Part shown: piece by piece, positions 1 to 9,075 of the stretch
Layout of the letters: each line of letters opens with the position of its first letter
Position numbering within the stretch: position 1 is the stretch's first letter
NCBI GenBank assembly: GCA_963662575.1
Contig: OY759723.1
Span: 4,650,001 to 4,714,000 of the forward strand
Source of the DNA: Bin5 sp963662575
Lineage (GTDB): Bacteria; Chloroflexota; Anaerolineae; Caldilineales; Caldilineaceae
Direction of reading: 5' to 3'
DNA: 64,000 nt
The notes under the pieces: model-generated
The model's database searches: none
Told to the model about the DNA's origin: nothing
What the model saw: only the letters and a program-made list of their open reading frames with translations
Made by a program: the position numbers and the translations under genes

Positions 1-515
1 GGGTGGGGCTGAATGTGATCCAGGGAGGCGTGCTGGCTGCGGCGGGCAAGATAATCGCGGTCGATACGGTTGATTACAAGCTGGAGCTGGCCGAGCAGAT
101 GGGGGCGACGCACTTTGTTAACAGTGCCAAGGAGGACCCGGTCCAGCGGATTATCGAAATCACGGACGGGGGCGCGGACTATGCGTTTGAGGTTGTGGGC
201 TTTCCGTCGATTGTGAGGCAGGCGATCGACTCGGTGCGGATGACGGGCACGGCGGTGGTGGTGGGTGTACAGCCGACGGGACAGGATGTCTCAGTTGAGG
301 GATGGCATTTGCTGGAAGATCGGACGCTAATGGGCGCTTTTCACGGCGCGGCGCGGCCGCGTGTCGACTTTTTATGGATTCTCGATCTTTACAAGCAGGG
401 CAAAATCAAGTTGGACGAACTGATTTCACGGTACCGGCCGCTGGATGAGATAAACGAAGCATTTGCCGACATGAACGAGGGCAAGGTTGCACGGTCAGTG
501 CTGGTGTTTGACTGA
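1..515 (+). CDS. Zinc-type alcohol/polyol dehydrogenase, 3' part
   Basis: C-terminal 171 codons or so of a medium-chain (MDR) alcohol dehydrogenase; the 5' part with the catalytic zinc site lies outside the window. The first visible residues, VGLNVIQG, match the helix that follows the GxGxxG nucleotide loop in this family. The next strand ends in an Asp (GKIIAVD), which usually means NAD rather than NADP is preferred. The substrate-domain tail (RYRPLDEINEAF) ends in the usual place, at a TGA. It oxidises an alcohol or sugar alcohol to an aldehyde or ketone, but the substrate cannot be told from this piece. It stands upstream of a catabolic locus on the same strand, separated by 372 bases, so it may be a separate transcript. 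Confidence 0.85.
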   Translation, partial: VGLNVIQGGVLAAAGKIIAVDTVDYKLELAEQMGATHFVNSAKEDPVQRIIEITDGGADYAFEVVGFPSIVRQAIDSVRMTGTAVVVGVQPTGQDVSVEGWHLLEDRTLMGAFHGAARPRVDFLWILDLYKQGKIKLDELISRYRPLDEINEAFADMNEGKVARSVLVFD

Positions 516-887
516 ACAGTTCCCGCGGCCAAATGTCGGGGGCATGTGAACGGTCCCTTTAGCCCTTTCCTCAGGATAGAGTGGCCTGTAGTACCTGGTA
601 TTCAGCCACGGTATCCTGGCCACGTAGCCCTGGGGACAGGATACTTTGTTGAAACTGCACAAGTACAAGCGCGGTTCACTCACTCGTCGCCAGATGAGTA
701 GCACTTCCGCGCCACGTCTCCCCCAGACGCTCCCCACCTCCGGCATGCGGCCCCTCCGAAAGCGAGTTGCACGGTTTCTGTCATTTGGGTTATATTCTGG
801 GCGGATGGTGCCAGTTAATGCTTTAGCGCCATCCCCCCGCAGCAGCCTCTGAACCCGACTAGCCAGAACCTTCGGGAGGAAAATTAT
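516..887. other. Intergenic region upstream of the first glycosidase-like gene
   Basis: Stretch of 372 bases without a convincing gene. Short reading frames here lack family features. It holds the candidate promoter at 767-796 and the ribosome binding site at 874-880. No strong terminator hairpin for the upstream dehydrogenase was seen. Confidence 0.6.
767..796 (+). promoter_or_regulatory. Candidate sigma70-type promoter
   Basis: TTGCAC at 767-772 and TATATT at 791-796 are separated by 18 bases. Transcription would start near 803 and give a leader of about 85 bases before the ATG at 888. The -35 box matches four of six consensus bases and the -10 box five of six. This is inference from sequence only. 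Confidence 0.45.
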
Positions 888-2552
888 ATGCCTGCACGTG
901 ATCCGATCTATCTGACCGATCTGGGCCAGTGTCAGCCTCAGCTTGCCCTCTCCGCCGACAGACGAAAATACCACTGGCAGGTCGTTCCTTACGAAACCGA
1001 GGGCTTTTGCGGCAACATGCTTATCGCCGGCCCCGAGACGGAGGCGCCGCCGATAACTCTACCCGTGGGCGTTTCCGGATGGCACAGCATTTATATTGGT
1101 CTCTGGAGCAATTGGACTGTCGACCTGGCCCGCGTCAAACTTTCCGGCGACAGCTCATTCACCAAGATTAACCGCGAGATCGAAGAGGGAAAGTTTGGAG
1201 ACAATTACTCCTTGGACGAACGTTATTGGAAGACAGCGGATCTTACTGGCCAGGACCTGATTTTCGGGCAACAGTCGGCCGGTATTTCACAGCCTGCCTA
1301 CATCGCCTATGCTAAGCTGGTACCCTTGGACGACGACGAGGTTGAACAGCTGCTGGCCGATCGAGCCGACAGCAGCAACAGGCGCCTCATCTGCATGAAT
1401 GACGGTTTCAGCGACTTTGGCCGCTTCCGGCCTACGAGCAGAGAAGAGATCTGGGAGTTTCTCGAGCCATTCAGAGATACGGACTTTCAGAAAATGTTCT
1501 GGTGTCCTGGCGCCGGCGGGGATGTGCTTACCTATCCTTCCGCTATCGGCAGTCTGACGGGAAGCAAGACGAAGGACTTCCCGAGGATCCACGACCGATA
1601 CATCGCCGAGTCTATGCAGATTCTGGCAGGCGCGGGCATCGACACGCTTGAGACTGTAGTGGAATATGGCCATAGCGCGGGGTTGGAGGTCCACATCAGT
1701 CAGCGTATGGAGGCGTTTCAATGCTGCCCCCCATTTGAGGATTACTTTACCGGCGACTTCTACATGCAGCACCCGGAGTGGCGCTGTGTGGACATTGACG
1801 GTCGGGAGATTGCGCGGATGAGTTACGCTTTCCCAGAGGTGCAGGACCTGGTGGTACGCGTTTTCCTTGAAATGGCTACGCGATACGACATTGACGGCAT
1901 CAACCCAATATTCAACAGGGGCGCGCCATTTCTCCTGTACGAGGCGCCGCTGGTCGAAGGGTTCAGGGAAGAGACAGGGCTAGACGCAACGCAACTGGCG
2001 GAGGACGATGAGCGGTATCTTCGTTACCGGGCGGGGGTGATGACCGAATTCATGGCGGACCTGCGCAGGGAGATGCAGAAAATCGGCGCGGCGCGGGGGC
2101 GGCCGCTGGAGATTTCGGCGCATGTGCTGAATAACGCCAAGACCAATTTGTTCTATGGGCTGGACGTGCCGGCCTGGGTTGAACAGGGGTTGATCGACAA
2201 TCTGATATCGTACCCATGGCGCGATGAGGAAATTGACGTCGATTATTTTGCACAGCTGACCAGAAGTTCGTCTGTCCGATACTATCCAGAGATTATGCCT
2301 CGAATTATGCCTCCGGAGGCTTTCCGGGGCCGTGCGCTGGAATACTACGCGGCAGGGGCTGACGGTCTGTGTTTCTGGGACACCAATGGGCGTCACCAAA
2401 GGCTGAGGGAATGGAGCATGATTCGACGGCTGGGGCACAGGGATCAGTTGGACGAATTTGATGACGGCGATGGACGGCTTTACCGGACTGTACCGCTGCG
2501 CAGCGTAGGCGGTTATGTTCTGGACAAGTATCCACCGCATTGGGCTTATTGA
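888..2552 (+). CDS. Glycosidase-like protein A (jelly-roll plus TIM-barrel type)
   Basis: Uncharacterised 554-residue protein without a signal peptide, so probably cytoplasmic. About residues 1-160 look like a beta-sandwich (GWHSIYIGLW). The rest reads like a TIM barrel, with strand-end motifs such as YDIDGINPIFNR followed by an acidic YEAPLVEGF that recall glycoside hydrolases of the family-10-like superfamily. I could not place it in a named family. The start is an ATG preceded by GGGAGGA at 874-880, an ideal spacing. The paralogue at 3655 shares the opening TDLxxCQPQ, the DG(I/V) barrel motif and the C-terminal ADGLCFWD-type segment. A DapA-family gene lies between them and sulfatases follow, which suggests a role in breaking down an unusual, probably sulfated, sugar. 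The function is inference. Confidence 0.72.
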   Translation: MPARDPIYLTDLGQCQPQLALSADRRKYHWQVVPYETEGFCGNMLIAGPETEAPPITLPVGVSGWHSIYIGLWSNWTVDLARVKLSGDSSFTKINREIEEGKFGDNYSLDERYWKTADLTGQDLIFGQQSAGISQPAYIAYAKLVPLDDDEVEQLLADRADSSNRRLICMNDGFSDFGRFRPTSREEIWEFLEPFRDTDFQKMFWCPGAGGDVLTYPSAIGSLTGSKTKDFPRIHDRYIAESMQILAGAGIDTLETVVEYGHSAGLEVHISQRMEAFQCCPPFEDYFTGDFYMQHPEWRCVDIDGREIARMSYAFPEVQDLVVRVFLEMATRYDIDGINPIFNRGAPFLLYEAPLVEGFREETGLDATQLAEDDERYLRYRAGVMTEFMADLRREMQKIGAARGRPLEISAHVLNNAKTNLFYGLDVPAWVEQGLIDNLISYPWRDEEIDVDYFAQLTRSSSVRYYPEIMPRIMPPEAFRGRALEYYAAGADGLCFWDTNGRHQRLREWSMIRRLGHRDQLDEFDDGDGRLYRTVPLRSVGGYVLDKYPPHWAY

Positions 2553-2615
2553 CGGTTGCAGACATCCTTCATGCGTTAGCCGATCCGCACATTCGCCACA
2601 AATAGGGATCTTTCC

Positions 2616-3527
2616 ATGCGTTCTCCTCAAGAACTTCGTGGTCTGCTGAAAGGGCCTGTGATGTCCGTTCATACGCCGTTCACGCGAGACGGCGCGATAG
2701 ACTACGGCAGTCTGCGAGGGCTGGTGGAAAGGGGCATCGAAGCCGGCAGCACGACTATGCTCCTGACGTATGGGGACAGTCTTTTTTCCCTGCTGACCGA
2801 TGATGAAGTGGGGGAAGTGACCAAAGTGGTGGCCGAGCAGACGGCAGGACGGGCGGTGGTGGTAGCGGCCGACCGCATCTGGTGGACAGGCAAGACAGTC
2901 GAGTTCGCCCGTTACGCGCGCGAAGTTGGGGCTGACGTGCTGATGGTATTGCCGCCGGACTGGGCCGGTTCCTGTACTGCTGACAGTTTTGTAGCCCACT
3001 ATGCTGCGGTGGCTGCCGAAATCCCCGTTATGGTGGTGACCAACGCTTTCAGCCGCTCGCAGGCGATGGGATTGGAGGTGCTGCGGCGGTTGCGGGACGA
3101 TACGCCAGGCGTCATTGCTATCAAGGACGACCTGGTGGGCGTTTTTGCTCGTAAGATGGCGCTTTTGCTTCACGGTCACTGGGCAATCATTTCCGGCGGG
3201 CAGAAGCAGAACCATTTTGACCTGATTCACTATGGGTGCGACGGTTATCTGTCCACATTCGTTACCTTCGCGCCACAGATCACGCAGGCGTACTGGCAGG
3301 CGGTGCAGACGGAGGATTGGGCGGAGGCAGCCCGCATCATAAGGGATTACGACATGCCCTACTTTGAATATGTCCTCAATGTGACCGGCGGCTTTGACGC
3401 GGCTTTGCATGGAACTTTTGAACATTTCGGCCTGTCCCAACGCTGGCGGAGGCCGCCATACCACTCTTTAAGCGACGAACAGATGGAGCAGCTATCTCAA
3501 CTGTTCCTGGATTTGAATTTGAGTTAG
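2616..3527 (+). CDS. DapA/NanA-family Schiff-base aldolase or dehydratase
   Basis: Full-length (303 residues) member of the dihydrodipicolinate synthase/N-acetylneuraminate lyase superfamily, a cytoplasmic TIM-barrel enzyme that acts on 2-keto acids. The Schiff-base lysine is K170 in GVIAIKDD. The substrate-carboxylate loop that reads GTTGE in DapA is TYGDS here (about 51-55). The catalytic Tyr of the YNxP motif is not where expected: the segment reads VTNAF (141-145), so chemistry or substrate must differ from lysine biosynthesis. Its position between two glycosidase-like genes, in a locus with sugar dehydrogenases and an aldonate dehydratase, favours a sugar catabolic role such as cleavage or dehydration of a 2-keto-3-deoxy sugar acid. 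The ATG at 2616 has a moderate AGGGA upstream. Family is sure; substrate is unknown. Confidence 0.85.
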   Translation: MRSPQELRGLLKGPVMSVHTPFTRDGAIDYGSLRGLVERGIEAGSTTMLLTYGDSLFSLLTDDEVGEVTKVVAEQTAGRAVVVAADRIWWTGKTVEFARYAREVGADVLMVLPPDWAGSCTADSFVAHYAAVAAEIPVMVVTNAFSRSQAMGLEVLRRLRDDTPGVIAIKDDLVGVFARKMALLLHGHWAIISGGQKQNHFDLIHYGCDGYLSTFVTFAPQITQAYWQAVQTEDWAEAARIIRDYDMPYFEYVLNVTGGFDAALHGTFEHFGLSQRWRRPPYHSLSDEQMEQLSQLFLDLNLS

Positions 3528-3654
3528 ATGACCAGGCGATGCGGATCACGACCGCGTACCCGACTGGACTTTTTCTCATTCAAGCGACCATATTGGTAGC
3601 GGTAGCGGCGATGGACTGAGAGACGCTTTTGATCCTCGCATGGAGGTGTGAGTC

Positions 3655-5391
3655 ATGCCTGCGCACGATGATGCGATCTACATTACCGACCTTGACCGCT
3701 GTCAGCCACAGACCGCCATTTCTGCCAGCCCAAAACGACACGCCTGGCATGCACAGCCGTATGAGACTGCAGAGTTGAGAGGGAATCTGCTCTGCGCTGG
3801 GGAAGAGACGGCGGCGCCGGAAGTGGCTGTCGGCCTTGAATTGAGCGGGTGGCATCGCATTTACATTGGTGTCTATCCAGAACATAGGGGAATCGCCGCG
3901 GTGGAGGCGAGATTGAGCGACGACCCGTGTTTTTCCCGTTTGAACATGGGCGCGGAGTGGGCGCCTTCAAGTCCGCACGGGCACAGTGTCTACGAGTTGT
4001 GGTGGAAGGAGGCGGATCTGACGGGGCAGGAGCTTTTCCTGCGACAGGTCTGCACGCCAACGGGCACCAGTGATGAGGCAGCGGCGGTATCTTGCCAGCG
4101 CACTAAGGTTGCTTACGTCAAGCTTGTCCCGCTTTCTGAGGAGGAGGCGGCTGGCGTGGAGGCAGAACGAAGGCGTTCGGACACACGCACGCTTTTTGCG
4201 CACAACGACGCGCACGGTTATCTCTTCCTGTATGGGACGGCGACCGAGGAGGCGGTGAGAAACGAGATCGAACCATATCGACACACCGATTTTTCGCGAC
4301 TCTACTGGGAGTGCGGCGCGGGCGACCTGATGTTTTACCTGGGGCAGGCCGGGCGACTTCCGGCGGCCGACGGCATCGAAGACTTTGACAGGCAGGGGGA
4401 CCGGCTACACGCAGAGACATGGCGTACTTTCCGTGAGGGCCAACTGGACCCGTTGGTGGTGGCGCTGAATGCCGCCCACGAGATTGGACTCAGTTTTCAT
4501 GCGAGCTACCGTCCGGCGGGTTTCTTTTATCCGGCGCCGCTGGAACAGTGGAACGCGGGCAGTCTCTACTTTACACGACCTGACCTGCGCATGGTGGGCA
4601 AGGACGGAAGGACGGCGCCGCGTGTTTCGTACGCGTTTGCGGACACACGCCGGTTCGTAATCGACATGCTGCTGGAGGTCGCGCAACATCCTATTGACGG
4701 CGTTTGCATACTCTACAACAGGCGGCCGCCGCTGGTGGATTATGAACCGCCCATGGTTGACGGGTTCAAGGCTGCCTTCGGAGAGGACCCACGGCAGCTG
4801 GCGGACGATGACCCGCGCTGGCTGGCCTACCGGGGTACGGCTTTGACGGAATTTCAACGGGAACTACGCGAGGCTCTTGACGAGCTGGCGCGGGAGCAGG
4901 GGCGAGAGCGGATCAAGGTGTCGGCGTGTGTACTGAATCGGGAAGAGAACCTGCAAAACGGGCTGGACCTGAAGAGGTGGGTCGATGAGGCGTTGGTGGA
5001 TACGTTGATTCCTTACACCGACGTGCCGGATTTGGATAGCATGGGGATGGCCTGGGAGGATGAGGCGGAAGTCCGCCATTTTGTCGAGTTGGTCGAGGGG
5101 ACGGAGTGTCAGCTTGCGCTCAACGTGATGCCGCGCCACATGTCGCCGGAGGCGTTTCGCCGCAAGGCCGCTGCACTCTACGGGCAAGGGGTTGAGAATT
5201 TGTTCTTTTGGGATTCGGCGGGGCCGAGCGGGCGCGCCAACTACAGCGCCAGTTGGAATGCGCTGCGAAGGCTGGGACAACGAGAAGAGATCGAGCAGTG
5301 GATTCGACAGGGGGAGCCGAGTCTGGCGCCGGTGTCGGTTCCGCTGCGCAGGGTGGGAGACTATGACCTGACCTACCAAACGCCCGGATAA
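3655..5391 (+). CDS. Glycosidase-like protein B, paralogue of A
   Basis: Protein of 578 residues, collinear with the gene at 888 along its length: N-terminal beta-sandwich (GWHRIYIGVY), then a barrel-like part with HPIDGVCILYNRR and YEPPMVDGF, and a C-terminal ENLFFWDSAG segment. An insertion near residues 140-155 (TSDEAAAVSCQ) is absent from A. No signal peptide is seen. The ATG is preceded by GGAGG at 3642-3646. Its 3' end converges with the sulfatase at 5457 with 65 bases between them. The same arrangement is repeated by the remnant at 7072-7269 and the second sulfatase. This conserved pairing suggests the enzyme and the sulfatase act on the same sulfated substrate. A hydrolase activity is inferred from fold-like features only. 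Confidence 0.72.
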   Translation: MPAHDDAIYITDLDRCQPQTAISASPKRHAWHAQPYETAELRGNLLCAGEETAAPEVAVGLELSGWHRIYIGVYPEHRGIAAVEARLSDDPCFSRLNMGAEWAPSSPHGHSVYELWWKEADLTGQELFLRQVCTPTGTSDEAAAVSCQRTKVAYVKLVPLSEEEAAGVEAERRRSDTRTLFAHNDAHGYLFLYGTATEEAVRNEIEPYRHTDFSRLYWECGAGDLMFYLGQAGRLPAADGIEDFDRQGDRLHAETWRTFREGQLDPLVVALNAAHEIGLSFHASYRPAGFFYPAPLEQWNAGSLYFTRPDLRMVGKDGRTAPRVSYAFADTRRFVIDMLLEVAQHPIDGVCILYNRRPPLVDYEPPMVDGFKAAFGEDPRQLADDDPRWLAYRGTALTEFQRELREALDELAREQGRERIKVSACVLNREENLQNGLDLKRWVDEALVDTLIPYTDVPDLDSMGMAWEDEAEVRHFVELVEGTECQLALNVMPRHMSPEAFRRKAAALYGQGVENLFFWDSAGPSGRANYSASWNALRRLGQREEIEQWIRQGEPSLAPVSVPLRRVGDYDLTYQTPG

Positions 5392-5456
5392 AGGGATAGG
5401 GTCAGGCTGCAGCACATTTTGACGGCAATTCCACTCTTTGGGCGTTTGGCCTGTCT

Positions 5457-6986
5457 TTAGTGAGGCCTAGTCTGCGGCGGTCCCGGGTCGATGGAGAAGG
5501 CAAGGGCATCGAAATTGCGGCGCATTAGGTCGAAACGCAGGGCGGTGCTATCGGGATCATCCCACAGGTTCTCATATTCACCGGGATCTTTCTCCAGGTC
5601 GTAGAGTTCCCCTTGCTCGTGGCCGTGATAGACGACGACCTTGTGGCGTCGGTCACGGTACATGGTGGCATAGCTGCCCTCGTATTGGCCCCGTCCGGGG
5701 ATATTGGGATTGAGGGCGCTGTAGTATTCGCAGCGGACGAAGTCTCGGTGCTGATGGGGTGGGGCCTCGCCTCGAAGAATGGGGAGCAGGGAACGACCCT
5801 GCATACCACGCGGCAGGGACAGACCGGCTAGCTCCAGTAGCGTGGGCGCGATGTCGAGAAGCTCGACCAAGGCGTCGCTGACGAAGCCGGCAGGCGCCGC
5901 GGGTGAATCTTCTTCAGGCGCGTCTGCCGCCGAATCCTCCATTTCGTCGTTTTCCTCTCCGTTGGAATCTTCGTCGGCAGCAATGTCTTCGAGAACCGGC
6001 TCTTCTTGCACGGGGAAGTGGCCTGGCCAGCTGATAATTAGCGGAACCCGCACCAACCCCTCGTTGAATCGGCAACCTTTGAGGAGGAGACCGTGGTCTC
6101 CCAGCGTCTCGCCGTGATCGCTGGTGAAGATGATGACGGTGTTTTCGCGTTGCTCTGTCTCTTCAAGCGCGTCCAACAGCCGACCGATGTTTTCGTCGAT
6201 GAGCTCGATCATGGCGTAGTAGGAGGCGATGATGTCCTGGGCATTGAAATCTTGCGGCGGGCGGGCTTCGTTTTGGAAATCTCCGGGGATTGACTGCTGG
6301 GTGTCAAGGTCGCTCTGCCGGAATAAGGGAGAGGGCAACTTGGATGCGTCATATCGATCGCGGTACTCCTGCGGCGGGTCGAAGGGTGAGTGGGGATCGA
6401 AGACGTTTACGCTCATCAGCCAGGGTCCCTTGCGCCTCTTCTCTGATAAAAAGTCGATGGCACGGTCGGTACACCAGGTGGTTTGGTGCAGGTCGGGCGG
6501 AATCGAGGCCGGGTCTTCTCTAAGGTCGCGCAGGGAATAACCTTGTGCGGCCAGCCAGTCGGCGTAGGCGTGGCCGGATGGGTAGCGGTCTTGTGGGTCA
6601 TGACTCCAGTGGAATACTCTGTAGCCGTCATCCTCAGGGCGAGGCTCTTCGCGCCCGTGCGCGCCGGCAAGATGAAACTTGCCGCTGAGGCCGCAGTCGT
6701 AGCCACTTTCGGCCAGCAGGGCGGTTACGAGCGGGGCGCCTTCGCCCCATTCTTCGTTTCCGTTCATGCAGCCGCGCACATTTGCGGGATAGCGGCCGGT
6801 AAGGAAGCTGGCCCGGCTGGGCGTGCAGATGGGGCTCTGGCAGAAGGCGTGGGTAAAGGCGACGCCCTCCGCGACGAGGCGATCCAGATTAGGCGTGTTG
6901 ATATGAGGGTTGCCAAGGGCATGAATGGTGTCGAACCTCTGCTGGTCGGTGCAGAACCAGAGAATGTTGGGTCGCTCGTTTTTCAT
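5457..6986 (-). CDS. Type I sulfatase, copy 1 of a sister pair
   Basis: Formylglycine-dependent sulfatase of 509 residues. The signature CTPSR is at C54-R58, where Cys54 would be converted to formylglycine. Metal ligands are expected at TDQQ (D14) and in the TSDHGE motif, and NPHINTPNLDRL is typical of the family. There is no signal peptide, so it should work in the cytoplasm on imported substrate. An acidic, Ser/Ala-rich stretch near residues 325-360 interrupts the fold just after FPVQEEPVLED; it is probably a surface loop. AAGGAGG lies 7 bases before the ATG. The paralogue at 7337 is nearly identical around the active site. No sulfatase-maturing enzyme is seen in the window, so it must be encoded elsewhere. 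Confidence 0.93.
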   Translation of the reverse strand: MKNERPNILWFCTDQQRFDTIHALGNPHINTPNLDRLVAEGVAFTHAFCQSPICTPSRASFLTGRYPANVRGCMNGNEEWGEGAPLVTALLAESGYDCGLSGKFHLAGAHGREEPRPEDDGYRVFHWSHDPQDRYPSGHAYADWLAAQGYSLRDLREDPASIPPDLHQTTWCTDRAIDFLSEKRRKGPWLMSVNVFDPHSPFDPPQEYRDRYDASKLPSPLFRQSDLDTQQSIPGDFQNEARPPQDFNAQDIIASYYAMIELIDENIGRLLDALEETEQRENTVIIFTSDHGETLGDHGLLLKGCRFNEGLVRVPLIISWPGHFPVQEEPVLEDIAADEDSNGEENDEMEDSAADAPEEDSPAAPAGFVSDALVELLDIAPTLLELAGLSLPRGMQGRSLLPILRGEAPPHQHRDFVRCEYYSALNPNIPGRGQYEGSYATMYRDRRHKVVVYHGHEQGELYDLEKDPGEYENLWDDPDSTALRFDLMRRNFDALAFSIDPGPPQTRPH

Positions 6987-7071
6987 CGTAGGGCCTCCTT
7001 CGGTCGTAGTTCCCTTTCTGTGATGTTTCGTTTTGCTGGTGAATTCATATTGAGGTGCTTCAACCCGATGG

Positions 7072-7269
7072 AAGGGGCGTGATCGGATCGCGGTTTCCGC
7101 TAGTGTGTTGAACCGAGAAGAGAATGTGCCCAGTGGGCTCGACTCAGAGAGCCGGATCGGGGAAGAGATTGAGCAGTGGCGTCAAATTGGGGAACCGATC
7201 CTGGCCTCCGCGTCGGTTCAGTTGCACAGGGTTGGTGACTACGACCTGACTTACCAGACTCCAAGTTGA
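7072..7269 (+). pseudogene. Decayed remnant of a glycosidase-like B gene
   Basis: A + strand frame with no start codon translates to pieces of the gene at 3655. KGRDRIAVSASVLNREEN at 7072-7125 matches GRERIKVSACVLNREEN. It is followed within 12 codons by GEEIEQW and then VGDYDLTYQTP with a stop at 7267-7269, which match the last 35 residues of protein B. About 100 residues of the parent are missing between the two matches, and everything upstream of residue 415 or so is gone. The downstream 67 bases also resemble the sequence between gene B and its sulfatase (CACTCTTTG, then AGCCTGTC against GGCCTGTC). It is therefore the leftover of a duplicated glycosidase/sulfatase pair. Confidence 0.85.
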
Positions 7270-7336
7270 GTGGAGGAGATCAGGTCTTCACTCTTTGTTG
7301 CTGTGTTGTCCTAGCCTGTCGTTCTTAGTCTCCTGT

Positions 7337-8860
7337 TCAAAAAGGTGTCTTTTGCGGCGGACCGGGGTCGACGGAGAAGGCCAGGGCGTCAAAGTTTCGG
7401 CGCATCAGGTCGAAACGAAGATCGGCGTAGTCTGGGTCATTCCAGAGGTTTTCGAACTCGCCGGGGTCATTCTCCAAGTCGTAGAGTTCTCCCTGTTCGT
7501 GGCCGTGGTAGACGACTACCTTGTGCCGGGTGTCCCTGTACATTGTGGCATAGCTGCCCTCGTATTTTACGCGGCTGACAACAGCGGGATTCTGAGCCCG
7601 GTAGAACTCACAACGGACAAAATCGCGGTGTTGATCGGGCGGCAGTTCGCCGCGCAGGATCGGCAGAAGAGAGCGGCCCTGCATTCGGAGGGGGATGGGC
7701 AGGCCGGCCAGCTCGAGCAGTGTGGGCGCGATGTCGATTAACTCCACCAGGGCGTTACTGACGAATCCGGCCGGGGCGGGTGAATCGGCTGACGCGTTGT
7801 CATTGGACTCGTCAGAGATCGTTTCTTCCTCTTCGCCGGATCCGTCATCCTCGGGACTATCTTCGAGAACCGGCTCTTCCTGCAAAGGGAACTGGCCCGG
7901 CCAGCTGATGATCAGCGGTACCCGCACTGCCCCCTCGTAGAAACGACAGCCCTTCGTGATCAGGCCGTGATCTCCGAGCATCTCGCCGTGATCGCTGGTG
8001 AAGATGATGACGGTGTTTTGGCGTTGCTCGGTTTCTTCGAGCGCTGCCAGCAGTCGCCCCACGTTGTCGTCGATCAGCTCGATCATGGCGTAGTAGGCGG
8101 CGATCACGTCGTGGGCATTGAAATCCTGAGGGGGACGGGATGGGTTCGGGAAGTCGCCGGGAATTGCCGATTGTGTAGTGATGTCGGTCTGGCGAAAGAG
8201 TGGGGCGGGCATTTTGGATGCATCGTAGCGATCGCGGTATTCCTGTGGTGGATCGAACGGTGAATGGGGGTCGAATACATTTACGCTCATCAGCCAAGGA
8301 CCTTTGCGCCGTTTCTCGGACATGAACTCGATGGCGCGGTCGGTACACCAGGTGGTCTGGTGCAGGTCCGGGGGAATCGAGGCAGGGTCTTCTCTAAGAT
8401 CTCTTAGAGAGTATCCTTGCGCGGCCAGCCAGTCGGCGTAGGCATGGCCGGATGGATAGCGATCTTCGGGGTCATGACTCCAGTGGAAGACTCTGTAGCC
8501 GTCTTCTTTGGGGCGGGGCTCTTCGCGGCCGTGTGCGCCGGCCAGGTGAAACTTGCCGCTGAGGCCGCAGTCGTAGCCGCTCTCGGCCAGCAGTGCAGTT
8601 ACGAGGGGAGCGCCTTCGCCCCATTCCTCGTTACCATTCATGCATCCGCGCACGTTGGCAGGATAGCGTCCGGTGAGGAAACTGGCCCGGCTTGGGGTAC
8701 AGATGGGGCTTTGACAGTAGGCGTGGTTGAAGGCGACGCCCTCCGCGACGAGGCGATCCAGATTGGGGGTGTTGATATGGGGGTTGCCAAGGGCATGAAT
8801 GGTGTCGAACCTTTGTTGGTCTGTGCAGAACCAGAGAATGTTGGGGCGATCTTTTTCCAT
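7337..8860 (-). CDS. Type I sulfatase, copy 2 of a sister pair
   Basis: Formylglycine-dependent sulfatase of 507 residues, highly similar along its length to the sulfatase at 5457. The signature CTPSR is at about C54, with TDQQ near the N-terminus and TSDHGE in the core. No signal peptide is seen. As in copy 1, an acidic low-complexity stretch follows QEEPVLED, but its sequence has diverged completely, unlike the flanks. I chose the ATG at 8860 rather than the GTG at 8863 because AAAGGAGG sits 7 bases before the ATG. The gene ends beside the remnant of a glycosidase-like gene, just as copy 1 ends beside the intact one. Likely substrate is a sulfated sugar; the precise ester is unknown. Confidence 0.93.
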   Translation of the reverse strand: MEKDRPNILWFCTDQQRFDTIHALGNPHINTPNLDRLVAEGVAFNHAYCQSPICTPSRASFLTGRYPANVRGCMNGNEEWGEGAPLVTALLAESGYDCGLSGKFHLAGAHGREEPRPKEDGYRVFHWSHDPEDRYPSGHAYADWLAAQGYSLRDLREDPASIPPDLHQTTWCTDRAIEFMSEKRRKGPWLMSVNVFDPHSPFDPPQEYRDRYDASKMPAPLFRQTDITTQSAIPGDFPNPSRPPQDFNAHDVIAAYYAMIELIDDNVGRLLAALEETEQRQNTVIIFTSDHGEMLGDHGLITKGCRFYEGAVRVPLIISWPGQFPLQEEPVLEDSPEDDGSGEEEETISDESNDNASADSPAPAGFVSNALVELIDIAPTLLELAGLPIPLRMQGRSLLPILRGELPPDQHRDFVRCEFYRAQNPAVVSRVKYEGSYATMYRDTRHKVVVYHGHEQGELYDLENDPGEFENLWNDPDYADLRFDLMRRNFDALAFSVDPGPPQKTPF

Positions 8861-9075
8861 CACTGGACCTCCTTTGTTCGAATTATCTTACATATTGTTG
8901 CGGCAGATTCTGCAGACATGGAAAAGAGGAACTTCGTCACGGCTTCCAAGGGGAAAGATTTTTCGAATCCCGTTGATCACTCTCGCAAGAGGAACGGCCT
9001 CGCCCAGCGACCCATACTCTTAGTTTGCGTTTCCAGCTTTGTCTAAGGCTGCGCCAGTTGGGCAAACAGGCATCT

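Noticed and set aside
1980..3464. Long - strand open frame of 494 codons
   Set aside because: It is antisense to the glycosidase-like and DapA-family genes, is rich in His/Arg/Pro as expected for a shadow frame, and has no recognisable motif.
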